The position numbers and the translations under genes are program-made. Below, in pieces: positions 1 to 4,875 of a stretch of 5,312 nt of DNA. The first letter of the stretch is position 1. The number at the start of each line of letters is the position of its first letter. Location: the NCBI GenBank assembly GCA_016202525.1, contig JACQOM010000192.1, positions 1-5,312 on the forward strand. The letters are read 5' to 3'. A model generated the notes under the pieces. That model saw only the letters and a program-made list of their open reading frames with translations. It made no database searches and was not told where the DNA came from. Source of the stretch: Chloroflexota bacterium. Its GTDB lineage: Bacteria > Chloroflexota > Dehalococcoidia > Dehalococcoidales > UBA2162.

Positions 1-111
1 ACCGAGGATGATGAAACCGGGGAAGTGACCGAGCGGGTATTAGGCAAGACCGAGCCGGCGGAAGTCCTGGCTACCGTTGCCGGTGTTGGCAAGGCTGCCG
101 CGTCAGAATAG
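1..111 (+). CDS. 3' end of an unidentified protein (partial)
   Basis: An open frame enters from the left edge in frame 1 and ends at a TAG at 109-111, giving the last 36 residues of a longer protein. The tail is acidic at first (TEDDETGEVTER), then alanine- and valine-rich, and ends AAASE. It shows no motif that I can assign to a family. The frame is credible because it runs without interruption from the edge and a strong plus-strand intrinsic terminator follows 34 nt after the stop, as expected for the last gene of a transcription unit. The acidic, low-complexity character suggests a disordered C-terminal tail. The product cannot be named from this fragment. Confidence 0.65.
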   Translation, partial: TEDDETGEVTERVLGKTEPAEVLATVAGVGKAAASE

Positions 112-145
112 GCAGTATTTAATTTAATAGTCTAAGCGAAATAGG

Positions 146-177
146 AAAGCCCTCGAAAGTCAGTTCGAGGGCTTTTT
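146..177 (+). terminator. Rho-independent terminator
   Basis: A perfect 12-bp stem (146-157 with 164-175, core GCCCTCGAA/TTCGAGGGC) closes a 6-nt loop, AGTCAG. Its 3' arm runs into a T tract at 173-177. It ends the plus-strand gene that stops at 111. Read on the minus strand, the same stem is followed by TTTCCTATTT, so it may also stop transcripts of the convergent RHH gene, which ends at 239. Confidence 0.93.
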
Positions 178-238
178 AGTTTTTCTAAGAAGGATGCTTT
201 TTGAGCTTGTCTAAATTGCGGTCAGCGCCTGTGAGACT

Positions 239-520
239 TTAAGTCGATACACTCTTTGCCTGTGGTTGCTTCTCTTTCCTGCTTACCGTCTCTTCCCACT
301 CCCGTTCAACTTCAGACCAGGGCCTTCCGCCTTTCTCTTTATATTCAGCACGCGCGGCTTGAATCAATGGCACAAGTTCCTCATCCTCCCGCGCATCCAA
401 CCATTGCCGGACGGCATCAGCAATAATTTCGCTGGCCGCTGTATGTCTTCTCGCTGCTTCTACCTTCAAATATGTGTAAAGCTCCTCATCATGGAACACT
501 ACTGTCATCTTCCTGCTCAT
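239..520 (-). CDS. Ribbon-helix-helix (CopG/ParD-type) antitoxin-like regulator
   Basis: This 93-residue protein fits the ribbon-helix-helix fold of CopG/ParD-type DNA-binding antitoxins. A short beta strand (about residues 4-11, KMTVVFHD) is followed by helix A (about 12-25), a turn at HTAAS, and helix B (about 28-43, ending RQWLDARED). The charged C-terminal half (45-80, with KEKGGRPWSEVEREWEE) resembles the toxin-binding tails of ParD/RelB-like antitoxins. A longer reading would start at 538, but I chose the ATG at 520. GGAGG (complement of 527-531) lies 6 nt before it, and the in-frame ATGs at 538 and 526 would lack this site or overlap it. A near-consensus promoter and a palindromic array lie directly upstream, so autorepression is likely. 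No toxin-sized frame lies downstream, where only 127 nt and a terminator separate it from the convergent gene. The protein may be an orphan antitoxin or a simple repressor. Confidence 0.85.
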   Translation of the reverse strand: MSRKMTVVFHDEELYTYLKVEAARRHTAASEIIADAVRQWLDAREDEELVPLIQAARAEYKEKGGRPWSEVEREWEETVSRKEKQPQAKSVST

Positions 521-536
521 CTTCATCCTCCAAGAC

Positions 537-556
537 ATACGTACTTACGTACGTAT
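537..556. promoter_or_regulatory. Palindromic TACGTA operator, probably for the RHH regulator
   Basis: An inverted repeat has 8-bp arms ATACGTAC (537-544) and GTACGTAT (549-556) around a 4-bp spacer TTAC. The hexamer TACGTA occurs three times inside it (538-543, 546-551, 550-555). RHH dimers typically bind such short repeated half-sites. The predicted transcription start of the RHH gene (about 553) falls inside the array, so a bound protein would block RNA polymerase. The binding partner is inferred from position. Confidence 0.7.
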
Positions 557-559
557 AAA

Positions 560-588
560 ATTGTAACTCTATGGGGGTGTAGTGTCAA
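560..588 (-). promoter_or_regulatory. Sigma70-type promoter of the RHH gene
   Basis: On the minus strand, a perfect -35 TTGACA (complement of 583-588) and a -10 TACAAT (complement of 560-565, 5 of 6 matches) are separated by exactly 17 nt. The expected start near 553 gives a leader of about 33 nt before the ATG at 520. This is one of the two best promoters in the window. Confidence 0.85.
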
Positions 589-630
589 GGGAATCGGACT
601 TAACGGTATCCGGCATTAGTTTGAAACACT

Positions 631-660
631 TTGAGATGGATTCCCCGTCGGTGTGATAAT
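631..660 (+). promoter_or_regulatory. Probable promoter of the M50-CBS gene
   Basis: TTGAGA (631-636) and GATAAT (655-660) each match 5 of 6 consensus bases and are 18 nt apart. The predicted start near 667 gives a leader of about 40 nt to the ATG at 708. A second -10-like TACAAT lies at 665-670 without a good -35 partner. Confidence 0.5.
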
Positions 661-675
661 GTGTTACAATTCACA
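660..675. promoter_or_regulatory. Possible CRP/FNR-family binding site
   Basis: TGTGT-N6-TCACA at 660-675 matches the TGTGA-N6-TCACA half-site geometry of CRP-type regulators at 9 of 10 positions. Symmetric flanking bases extend it to ATGTG...CACAT. It sits across the predicted -10 and start point of the M50-CBS gene, where a bound protein would be expected to repress. A site this short can arise by chance. Confidence 0.3.
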
Positions 676-707
676 TGCTCGTTTGGAGATAAACTCCGGG
701 ATAGGAT

Positions 708-1820
708 ATGGATAACCAGCCTGATTTGGGGCGTCTTCTTTCCGTACGTATGCGGGTGCATCCAACATGGTATCTGGCTGTCATTCTGATAACCAGCATC
801 CTGGTCACCCAGTACCCCGGGAATTATGCCCTGTGGGAAAGAGTACTCATGGGGCTGGTCGCCAGCTTGTTGTTTCTCGCCTCGATGGCCGTTGTTCAAA
901 TTCTCACTAACCTCGTCTCGATTTTAGCGCGTATCCCTGTGAGAAATGCTACGCTGTTTATCTTCGGTGGAGTAGCACAGGTGCCAGAGGACAGCACCAG
1001 CGCCGGGCGAGAGACTGTTACGGCAATAGTCACGCTATTGCTCAATCTGATGGTAGCCGCTGCATTCAATTGGCTCTACCTGAGCCAATCGCGTACGAGC
1101 AGTTCCCCAATCATGTTGCTACTGCAGTGGCTCACCTTTTTCTGGTATATGCTGGTCCTTTTCCACATTGTTCCTGCTTTCCCGCTGGCTGGTGGCAGAG
1201 TTCTGGCTGCCGGTGTTTGGAAAGTCACCAATAGTTATCTACGTTCTATGCGACTTGCCACTACAATAGGGTGGTGCTTTGGTGTGGGTCTGAGTTTAGG
1301 TGGCGCTGCACTTTTATTCCTGCATGGGCAAATAGAGGACGGGCTGATGCTGATGTTTTTTGGCTGGGCGTTACAGGGGGCGGCTACGTTCAGTATCCGG
1401 CGAGCTACACTCTTCGGTGCGCTGCAAAGCACCAGAGCGAAGAATATTATGACAAGGGAGTTTCCGAGCATTGGTCCTGACCTTAATCTTGAGGAACTGG
1501 TCCGTGATTATGTGTTGATGACGGGACAGGACTTCTTTGCGGTTACCGACCAGGGAAAACTATTGGGTGTTGTGACCACCCAGAATATTAAGCATGTACC
1601 GAAGAATCGTTGGGGAAAGACCTCAGTTGGTATGATTATGATTCCGGGAAGAACAGTTAGAACAGTCTCCGGCGAACAATCCGCAGCACATGCTCTCGAT
1701 GAGATGGACCAGTTCAGGATCGACCGCCTGCCTGTTCTGGAGAATGGTGAGATGATTGGTATCGTGGTTCGTGACAATGTTTATCGTCTCGCGGAGATTC
1801 GGGCACAACTAAAGATTTAA
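708..1820 (+). CDS. M50 (site-2 protease) family membrane protein with two CBS domains, catalytic motifs lost
   Basis: This 370-residue protein has the layout of M50 intramembrane metalloproteases with C-terminal CBS domains. Hydrophobic segments lie at about 20-37, 45-75, 102-125, 134-156, 183-206 and 211-228, and a CBS pair at about 244-303 and 308-367. Family signatures are clear: VHPTWYLA at 17-24, IPVRNATLFIFGGVAQ at 76-91 and VPAFPLAGGRVLAA at 155-168. The catalytic residues are not there. Where active members have HExxH, this protein has V63-Q64-I65-L66-T67. The second motif, normally N..PAFPLDGGR, has H153 for Asn and A161 for the zinc-binding Asp. All metal ligands and the general base appear lost while the frame is intact, so I infer a membrane pseudoprotease. 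The CBS domains may still bind adenine nucleotides. The start agrees with the family N-terminus, but its SD is poor (GGAG 20 nt away, or AGGAT directly adjacent). Confidence 0.92.
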   Translation: MDNQPDLGRLLSVRMRVHPTWYLAVILITSILVTQYPGNYALWERVLMGLVASLLFLASMAVVQILTNLVSILARIPVRNATLFIFGGVAQVPEDSTSAGRETVTAIVTLLLNLMVAAAFNWLYLSQSRTSSSPIMLLLQWLTFFWYMLVLFHIVPAFPLAGGRVLAAGVWKVTNSYLRSMRLATTIGWCFGVGLSLGGAALLFLHGQIEDGLMLMFFGWALQGAATFSIRRATLFGALQSTRAKNIMTREFPSIGPDLNLEELVRDYVLMTGQDFFAVTDQGKLLGVVTTQNIKHVPKNRWGKTSVGMIMIPGRTVRTVSGEQSAAHALDEMDQFRIDRLPVLENGEMIGIVVRDNVYRLAEIRAQLKI

Positions 1821-1856
1821 AATTGTTCAATCGCATATCCAGGCATGGACGGTGAG

Positions 1857-3341
1857 TCACTGATTATATCCAGCCAGGGGTTGAGACAAAATCTCATCAA
1901 TTAGTTTTCTCCGTACGGCTTGTTGAGAGTAAATCTGTACATCAGCTTTGAACCATCGGAATGGCCCTTCCGCCTGAGACCAGGCCTGTAGCCTTGTATC
2001 GGTTGTATTGCTTGTTAACCATGAAGCTTGTGGAATTTTGACTAGAGACGTGCCGCCTGTGATTTTTATCTCATAGTGGTCGCGGTTGACCTCTGGTGGC
2101 AATGTTTGATATTGGAGGGTGTTCCATCGCGCCTGGACACGGCTTTTCGGTGCCGCTCTGGTTTTCACATATAACCGGCAATCTGTTGGGTCACCGGGGT
2201 TTGACAAGCGGATATTGGTGCTTGTGAGAAACGGAAAAGAGTCGAGGTAAACCTGGTAAGAGCTAAGCAGGTTACCGGTAGAACACCCCCCCACGATATC
2301 TTCCCATTCTTGCCACTTGAAGAACGAGCTATTGATGTGAGAAATGTCACCACTCATACCCAGGGATTCACCGAGCCTGTCGCCCCAGTGGTAGGCTAAA
2401 GGGAACCAACCGGCGTGATGCTCAAAGGTTTGGCTGTATGCAAGAACCGGTGTCTCTATTATGCCACCGAACAGGTAGCGCAGGATTTGGTCGGCGATGG
2501 TTTCAGCCACATCCGGCTCTTCTGTAAAAGCACTGTGTGCGTGTTCTCCATAATAAACAACATCAGCCCCCGCCGAATACTGCGCGGATATTGGTACAAG
2601 GCCGTCATCCATGTCTTCGGGGAATGGGTCCAAACTTGAAAAATCAAATTGCGTACTTAATGGGGCAGATTCAGCTGATATGAATGCCAGCCAATGTTTG
2701 TTTGTGCCTACTTGTAAGCCATCGGCTGAGCTATCATAAGAACTAAGCGAATTGGCGACTCCTTTGTCAGAAATTAACCTGTTCGCCTGAATATAGTTTG
2801 TCACGGAGACTCCTCCGACGACATTATAAGCGTTCAAATATTTAATCGGGCTGTTAATTGTCACTACCATGGCAGTACGGTCACTCAGGTTCCCGATATT
2901 GTGAGCCACTGCGTACAAAGCTGCCTTGCCCCCCATGCTGTGCCCTACTAGAATCAGGTTCTTCTTGCCGGCGAAGTGTTTTTCGACTGCATCAGCAATA
3001 TTTTGGGCCCACTTATCAATGTCCACGTCGTTAGGATAAGACCTTTGGAGCGTGTTGATTTGGACGATCGTTCCCGGGTTTGCCTGTTGAAAGTCAGAGA
3101 TATATGTACGCGCTCGCTCCTCAATGGTGTCCGCCAGGAGTTGTGTAGGTGCACTGGTACTGCCCATTCCATGAAGAAAGACAAAGTTTAGCTCCTTCAC
3201 CTGTAGAGGACTTGCGCCGACTATCAAACCTGAACCGAGAGATTGTGCTACACATAGCATAATCACTGCCAGCCGCACTGGAAATGCAGCGATGTGCCCG
3301 GTTTTAAAAAGCCTGTAACGCCCCTTCATTTTTCCCAGCAT
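1857..3341 (-). CDS. Secreted alpha/beta-hydrolase (lipase-like) with an uncharacterised C-terminal region
   Basis: This 494-residue protein begins with a basic N-terminus and a hydrophobic segment (about 20-42) that looks like a signal peptide. A plausible signal peptidase I site follows VGA at 43. The mature part starts as an alpha/beta-hydrolase: strand and oxyanion-hole motif FVFLHGMGS (53-61), nucleophile elbow GHSMGG (133-138) with S135, probable acid D246 in DDGLVP, and probable catalytic histidine H269 in EHAHS. The set of motifs resembles lipases, PGAP1-like esterases and related hydrolases, and the substrate cannot be told. Residues about 292-494 match no domain I recognise. This part is rich in aromatic residues and predicted strands, with cysteines at 353 and 388 that could pair outside the cell. 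The start is uncertain. ATG at 3341 lies 5 nt after the DUF3096 stop and has no SD of its own, and ATG at 3329 (residue 5) follows a weak GGGA. Translational coupling to the upstream gene is likely. Confidence 0.88.
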   Translation of the reverse strand: MLGKMKGRYRLFKTGHIAAFPVRLAVIMLCVAQSLGSGLIVGASPLQVKELNFVFLHGMGSTSAPTQLLADTIEERARTYISDFQQANPGTIVQINTLQRSYPNDVDIDKWAQNIADAVEKHFAGKKNLILVGHSMGGKAALYAVAHNIGNLSDRTAMVVTINSPIKYLNAYNVVGGVSVTNYIQANRLISDKGVANSLSSYDSSADGLQVGTNKHWLAFISAESAPLSTQFDFSSLDPFPEDMDDGLVPISAQYSAGADVVYYGEHAHSAFTEEPDVAETIADQILRYLFGGIIETPVLAYSQTFEHHAGWFPLAYHWGDRLGESLGMSGDISHINSSFFKWQEWEDIVGGCSTGNLLSSYQVYLDSFPFLTSTNIRLSNPGDPTDCRLYVKTRAAPKSRVQARWNTLQYQTLPPEVNRDHYEIKITGGTSLVKIPQASWLTSNTTDTRLQAWSQAEGPFRWFKADVQIYSQQAVRRKLIDEILSQPLAGYNQ

Positions 3342-3346
3342 TCACA

Positions 3347-3499
3347 TTACGGAAATGCGTTTAGCACCGCTATGATGCCTACCAGTATCAGATAAATTCC
3401 AACGATGTAGGCGATTATACGGGGCCAAATAATGATTATGATTCCAGCCACTATGGCCAGAATTCCGGCTATCAGTCCACTCGTCACAATTAATGGCAT
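3347..3499 (-). CDS. DUF3096-like small membrane protein
   Basis: This 50-residue protein reads MPLIVTSGLIAGILAIV at the start, continues with an Ile-rich segment, then WPRIIAYIVGIYLILVG, and ends LNAFP. It consists of two hydrophobic segments (about 7-24 and 28-46) joined by a short WPR turn. This matches my memory of the DUF3096 family: tiny proteins with a GILxLIxPRLLxYIVxIYLIxxG pattern and unknown function. The start is firm because AAAGGAGG (complement of 3505-3512) lies 5 nt before the ATG, the best ribosome binding site in the window. The stop TAA (3347-3349) is 5 nt before the hydrolase ATG, so the two are almost surely co-transcribed and probably translationally coupled. It should sit in the cytoplasmic membrane. 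The link to a secreted hydrolase hints at an envelope role, but that is inference. Confidence 0.85.
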   Translation of the reverse strand: MPLIVTSGLIAGILAIVAGIIIIIWPRIIAYIVGIYLILVGIIAVLNAFP

Positions 3500-3504
3500 A
3501 TGAA

Positions 3505-3512
3505 CCTCCTTT
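3505..3512 (-). promoter_or_regulatory. Strong ribosome binding site of the DUF3096-like gene
   Basis: The minus strand reads AAAGGAGG, 5 nt before the ATG at 3499. It is close to the full anti-SD complement and decides the start of a gene too short to be called reliably on length alone. It may also load ribosomes that pass on to the adjacent hydrolase. Confidence 0.85.
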
Positions 3513-3559
3513 AATTGTATTGCTCAGGTGACAGGACTTTTTTGTTCTTCTAAAAAGGA

Positions 3560-3635
3560 TGGTACGCCTGGTGGGATTCGAACCCACGACCCCCGGTTCC
3601 GAAGACCGATGCTCTATCCGCTGAGCTACAGGCGC
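3560..3635 (-). tRNA. tRNA-Arg (anticodon TCG)
   Basis: The minus strand folds into a complete cloverleaf. Acceptor GCGCCTG pairs with CAGGCGT (one G-T pair at 1-72). The D stem is GCTC/GAGC, and anticodon stem TCGGT/ACCGG closes the loop CTTCGGA, which places TCG at positions 34-36 and reads CGA. The variable loop is 5 nt and the T arm is GTGGG-TTCGAAT-CCCAC. Discriminator A and an encoded CCA follow, with CCA at 3560-3562. G37 fits an anticodon ending in G. It lies 68 nt downstream of tRNA-His on the same strand and is probably cut from the same precursor. Confidence 0.96.
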
Positions 3636-3662
3636 ACGTTTCTGAGTTTCGGGTCTGGGTTA

Positions 3663-3676
3663 CGGGCAATAGCCCG
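3663..3676. other. Small hairpin in the spacer between the two tRNAs
   Basis: CGGGC (3663-3667) and GCCCG (3672-3676) pair around the tetraloop AATA. No T tract follows on the minus strand (TAACCC comes next), so it does not look like a terminator. It may be a structured spacer in the tRNA-His/tRNA-Arg precursor, or may have no function. Confidence 0.4.
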
Positions 3677-3703
3677 GATTTGCTCTTAACTTGCTGAGGC
3701 AGG

Positions 3704-3781
3704 TGGGGTGAGTGGAGGGATTTGAACCCTCGATATCCAGGGCCACAACCTGGCGCCTTAGGCCGCTGGGCTACACTCACC
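3704..3781 (-). tRNA. tRNA-His (anticodon GTG)
   Basis: A cloverleaf is clear on the minus strand. Acceptor GTGAGTG pairs with CACTCAC, anticodon stem CCAGG/CCTGG closes the loop TTGTGGC with anticodon GTG, and the T arm is GAGGG-TTCAAAT-CCCTC. Two features special to tRNA-His are present: an extra G at position -1 (complement of 3781) and discriminator C73, followed by an encoded CCA (complement of 3704-3706). The D stem GCC/GGC has only three good pairs, with C13 opposite A22. A strong promoter lies just upstream. Confidence 0.96.
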
Positions 3782-3812
3782 ACAAACGGTAGTTAGAGTA
3801 GTGGCGGTGAAC

Positions 3813-3841
3813 ATTATAACTAAAAGGCGGGTTTCATTCAA
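3813..3841 (-). promoter_or_regulatory. Sigma70-type promoter of the tRNA-His/tRNA-Arg operon
   Basis: On the minus strand, TTGAAT (complement of 3836-3841) and a perfect TATAAT (complement of 3813-3818) are 17 nt apart. The predicted start near 3806 gives a leader of about 25 nt before tRNA-His. I see no comparable promoter between tRNA-His and the hydrolase, so this one may also feed the protein genes downstream. Confidence 0.82.
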
Positions 3842-3871
3842 TGAGTAGTAGTGTCAGTTCTTGCCGCAAAG

Positions 3872-3880
3872 TGCTAAAAT
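3872..3880 (+). promoter_or_regulatory. Extended -10 element before the Smr gene
   Basis: TGC-TAAAAT at 3872-3880 fits an extended -10 (TGnTATAAT) with one mismatch, and no good -35 lies at the right distance. The start would fall near 3887, leaving a very short leader (about 7-13 nt) before the ATG at 3894 or 3900. Confidence 0.4.
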
Positions 3881-3893
3881 CAAGGTATGGTGA

Positions 3894-4148
3894 ATGACGA
3901 TGATTGATGAATTATACATCCGCCACTTGACGGTGGAAGAAGCTCTGTTGAAGCTGGATAAATACCTCAATGACGCCTTTATGGCCGGGTTATACCAGGT
4001 CAGGGTAGTCCATGGTAAGGGGACGGGGACTCTGCGGCAGGTAGTCCGCCAGCAACTGGCGAAGCATTCGCTGGTCGTGTCCTTCCGCACCGGCGGTTAC
4101 GGGGAGGGGGGAGACGGGGTTACCATAGTGGAGATGGCGCTGAAATAG
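3894..4148 (+). CDS. Stand-alone Smr-domain protein (MutS2 C-terminus-like)
   Basis: This 84-residue protein is almost exactly one Smr domain, the nuclease-type module at the C-terminus of MutS2 proteins. VEEALLKLDKYLNDAF (about 14-29) forms the first helix, HGKGTG (40-45) is the signature loop, a helix follows (46-57), and GEGGDGVTIVEM (70-81) is the typical last strand. The N-terminal LDLR/LDLH-type motif is altered to LYIRH (7-11), so its aspartate is missing. No MutS2 ATPase or clamp region precedes it. A TGA stands directly before the ATG at 3894 and other upstream frames hold many stops, so this is a solo gene or a relic, not a cut-off MutS2 in this window. ATG at 3900 is an alternative start, with GGTGA 6 nt before it. 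A role in RNA or DNA cleavage, or in handling collided ribosomes as for MutS2, is possible but unproven. Confidence 0.87.
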   Translation: MTMIDELYIRHLTVEEALLKLDKYLNDAFMAGLYQVRVVHGKGTGTLRQVVRQQLAKHSLVVSFRTGGYGEGGDGVTIVEMALK

Positions 4149-4150
4149 TC

Positions 4151-4861
4151 CTAGCGGATGTAAGCGGTTAATTCGGGCAGGGTATGAATTCGGGGGCAGT
4201 CGACGGGCTCTGGGGATGAACCGTAGCGGTCGATAAGTATTGCTTTGATACCTACCCCTTTAGCGCCGGCGATATCTATTTTATACTGGTCACCTACATG
4301 GATGGCTTCGGAAGCATTGACGCCGGCTTTGCGTAGCGCTGCCAAGAAAAAGGCTGGCTCGGGTTTGTCAGCCCCTACCTCTCCTGCGGTGACGGTAAAG
4401 TTAATGTAAGGTCCCAGTCCCAGCCTGGCGCAAACAGGCTGCATATCCCAGTCGATGTTGCTCAGCAAGCCCAGGGTGAGGTTTCGCTCCTTCAACGTTT
4501 TCAGGGTCGGCAGCACATTATCGAAGAGGACAAAGTCCATCCCCTGTGCTAGCTGTTGTACCCTCTTCATGATTTGTACCAGCCGGTCTGGCGGCAGGGA
4601 AGTACTGACTCCGGCTTCGGTCAATATGGTCTGCTGGTAGCGGGAGTAAACTTTGGACTGCTCTTCCGGGGTTCTTTTCCGCACCGGGGAAACGGCGTTT
4701 TCTTCAAGGTACTCCCGGTCGGCGACGGCTAAGCCGGGCATTATCTTCTGCGGTGAGACATGGATGTCAAATTCCTGAAGAACTTGGCTCTGTAATTCTT
4801 CTCGATGAGGTTCGTAGCGGGCTAAGGTATTGAACCAATCGAAAAATATGGCTTTAATCAA
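4151..4861 (-). CDS. HAD-superfamily hydrolase
   Basis: This 236-residue protein has all four HAD motifs. Motif I is FFDWFNTL with nucleophile D8, and position 10 is Phe where many phosphatases have a second Asp. Motif II is LLSNID with S134, motif III is ADKPEPAFF with K166, and motif IV is HVGDQYKIDIAGA with D191 and D196. Residues about 15-110 form the alpha-helical C1-type cap. The DxFNT form of motif I recalls haloacid dehalogenases (DxYGT) and related small-molecule phosphatases, so the substrate is open. Translation starts at a TTG (4859-4861). No ATG or GTG in frame lies between the ACP stop and motif I, and MIKAIFFD is the usual family start. The gene begins 14 nt after acpP with only a weak SD, so translational coupling is likely. 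Confidence 0.93.
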   Translation of the reverse strand: MIKAIFFDWFNTLARYEPHREELQSQVLQEFDIHVSPQKIMPGLAVADREYLEENAVSPVRKRTPEEQSKVYSRYQQTILTEAGVSTSLPPDRLVQIMKRVQQLAQGMDFVLFDNVLPTLKTLKERNLTLGLLSNIDWDMQPVCARLGLGPYINFTVTAGEVGADKPEPAFFLAALRKAGVNASEAIHVGDQYKIDIAGAKGVGIKAILIDRYGSSPEPVDCPRIHTLPELTAYIR

Positions 4862-4875
4862 ACTGGCTTGCCTGC

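Noticed and set aside
266..619. A 117-codon plus-strand open frame opposite the RHH gene
   Set aside because: It is antisense to a well-supported RHH gene, covers its promoter and operator, and shows no domain.
600..899. A 99-codon minus-strand open frame over the M50 gene start and its promoter region
   Set aside because: Its composition is unlike a real protein, it has no SD, and it is antisense to a clear family member.
1821..1856. The 36-nt gap between the convergent M50 and hydrolase genes as a terminator
   Set aside because: I found no stable hairpin or T tract in it.
3514..3519. TACAAT on the minus strand as a -10 box for the DUF3096-like gene
   Set aside because: The start site would fall at about 3507, within the SD, and no -35 lies 16-18 nt upstream.
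3537..3557. A possible terminator after tRNA-Arg formed by CTTTTT and AAAAAG
   Set aside because: The stem is only A-T pairs with one G-C pair and a 9-nt loop, and no T tract follows it; at most the T5 run after the tRNA acts alone.
3342..3587. An 81-codon minus-strand open frame overlapping the DUF3096-like gene in another frame
   Set aside because: It has no SD and runs into the tRNA-Arg 3' end, while the overlapping 50-codon frame has a near-perfect SD and a family-like sequence.
3550..3783. A 77-codon open frame on the minus strand
   Set aside because: It lies across both tRNA genes and merely translates tRNA sequence; the cloverleaf structures explain the region.
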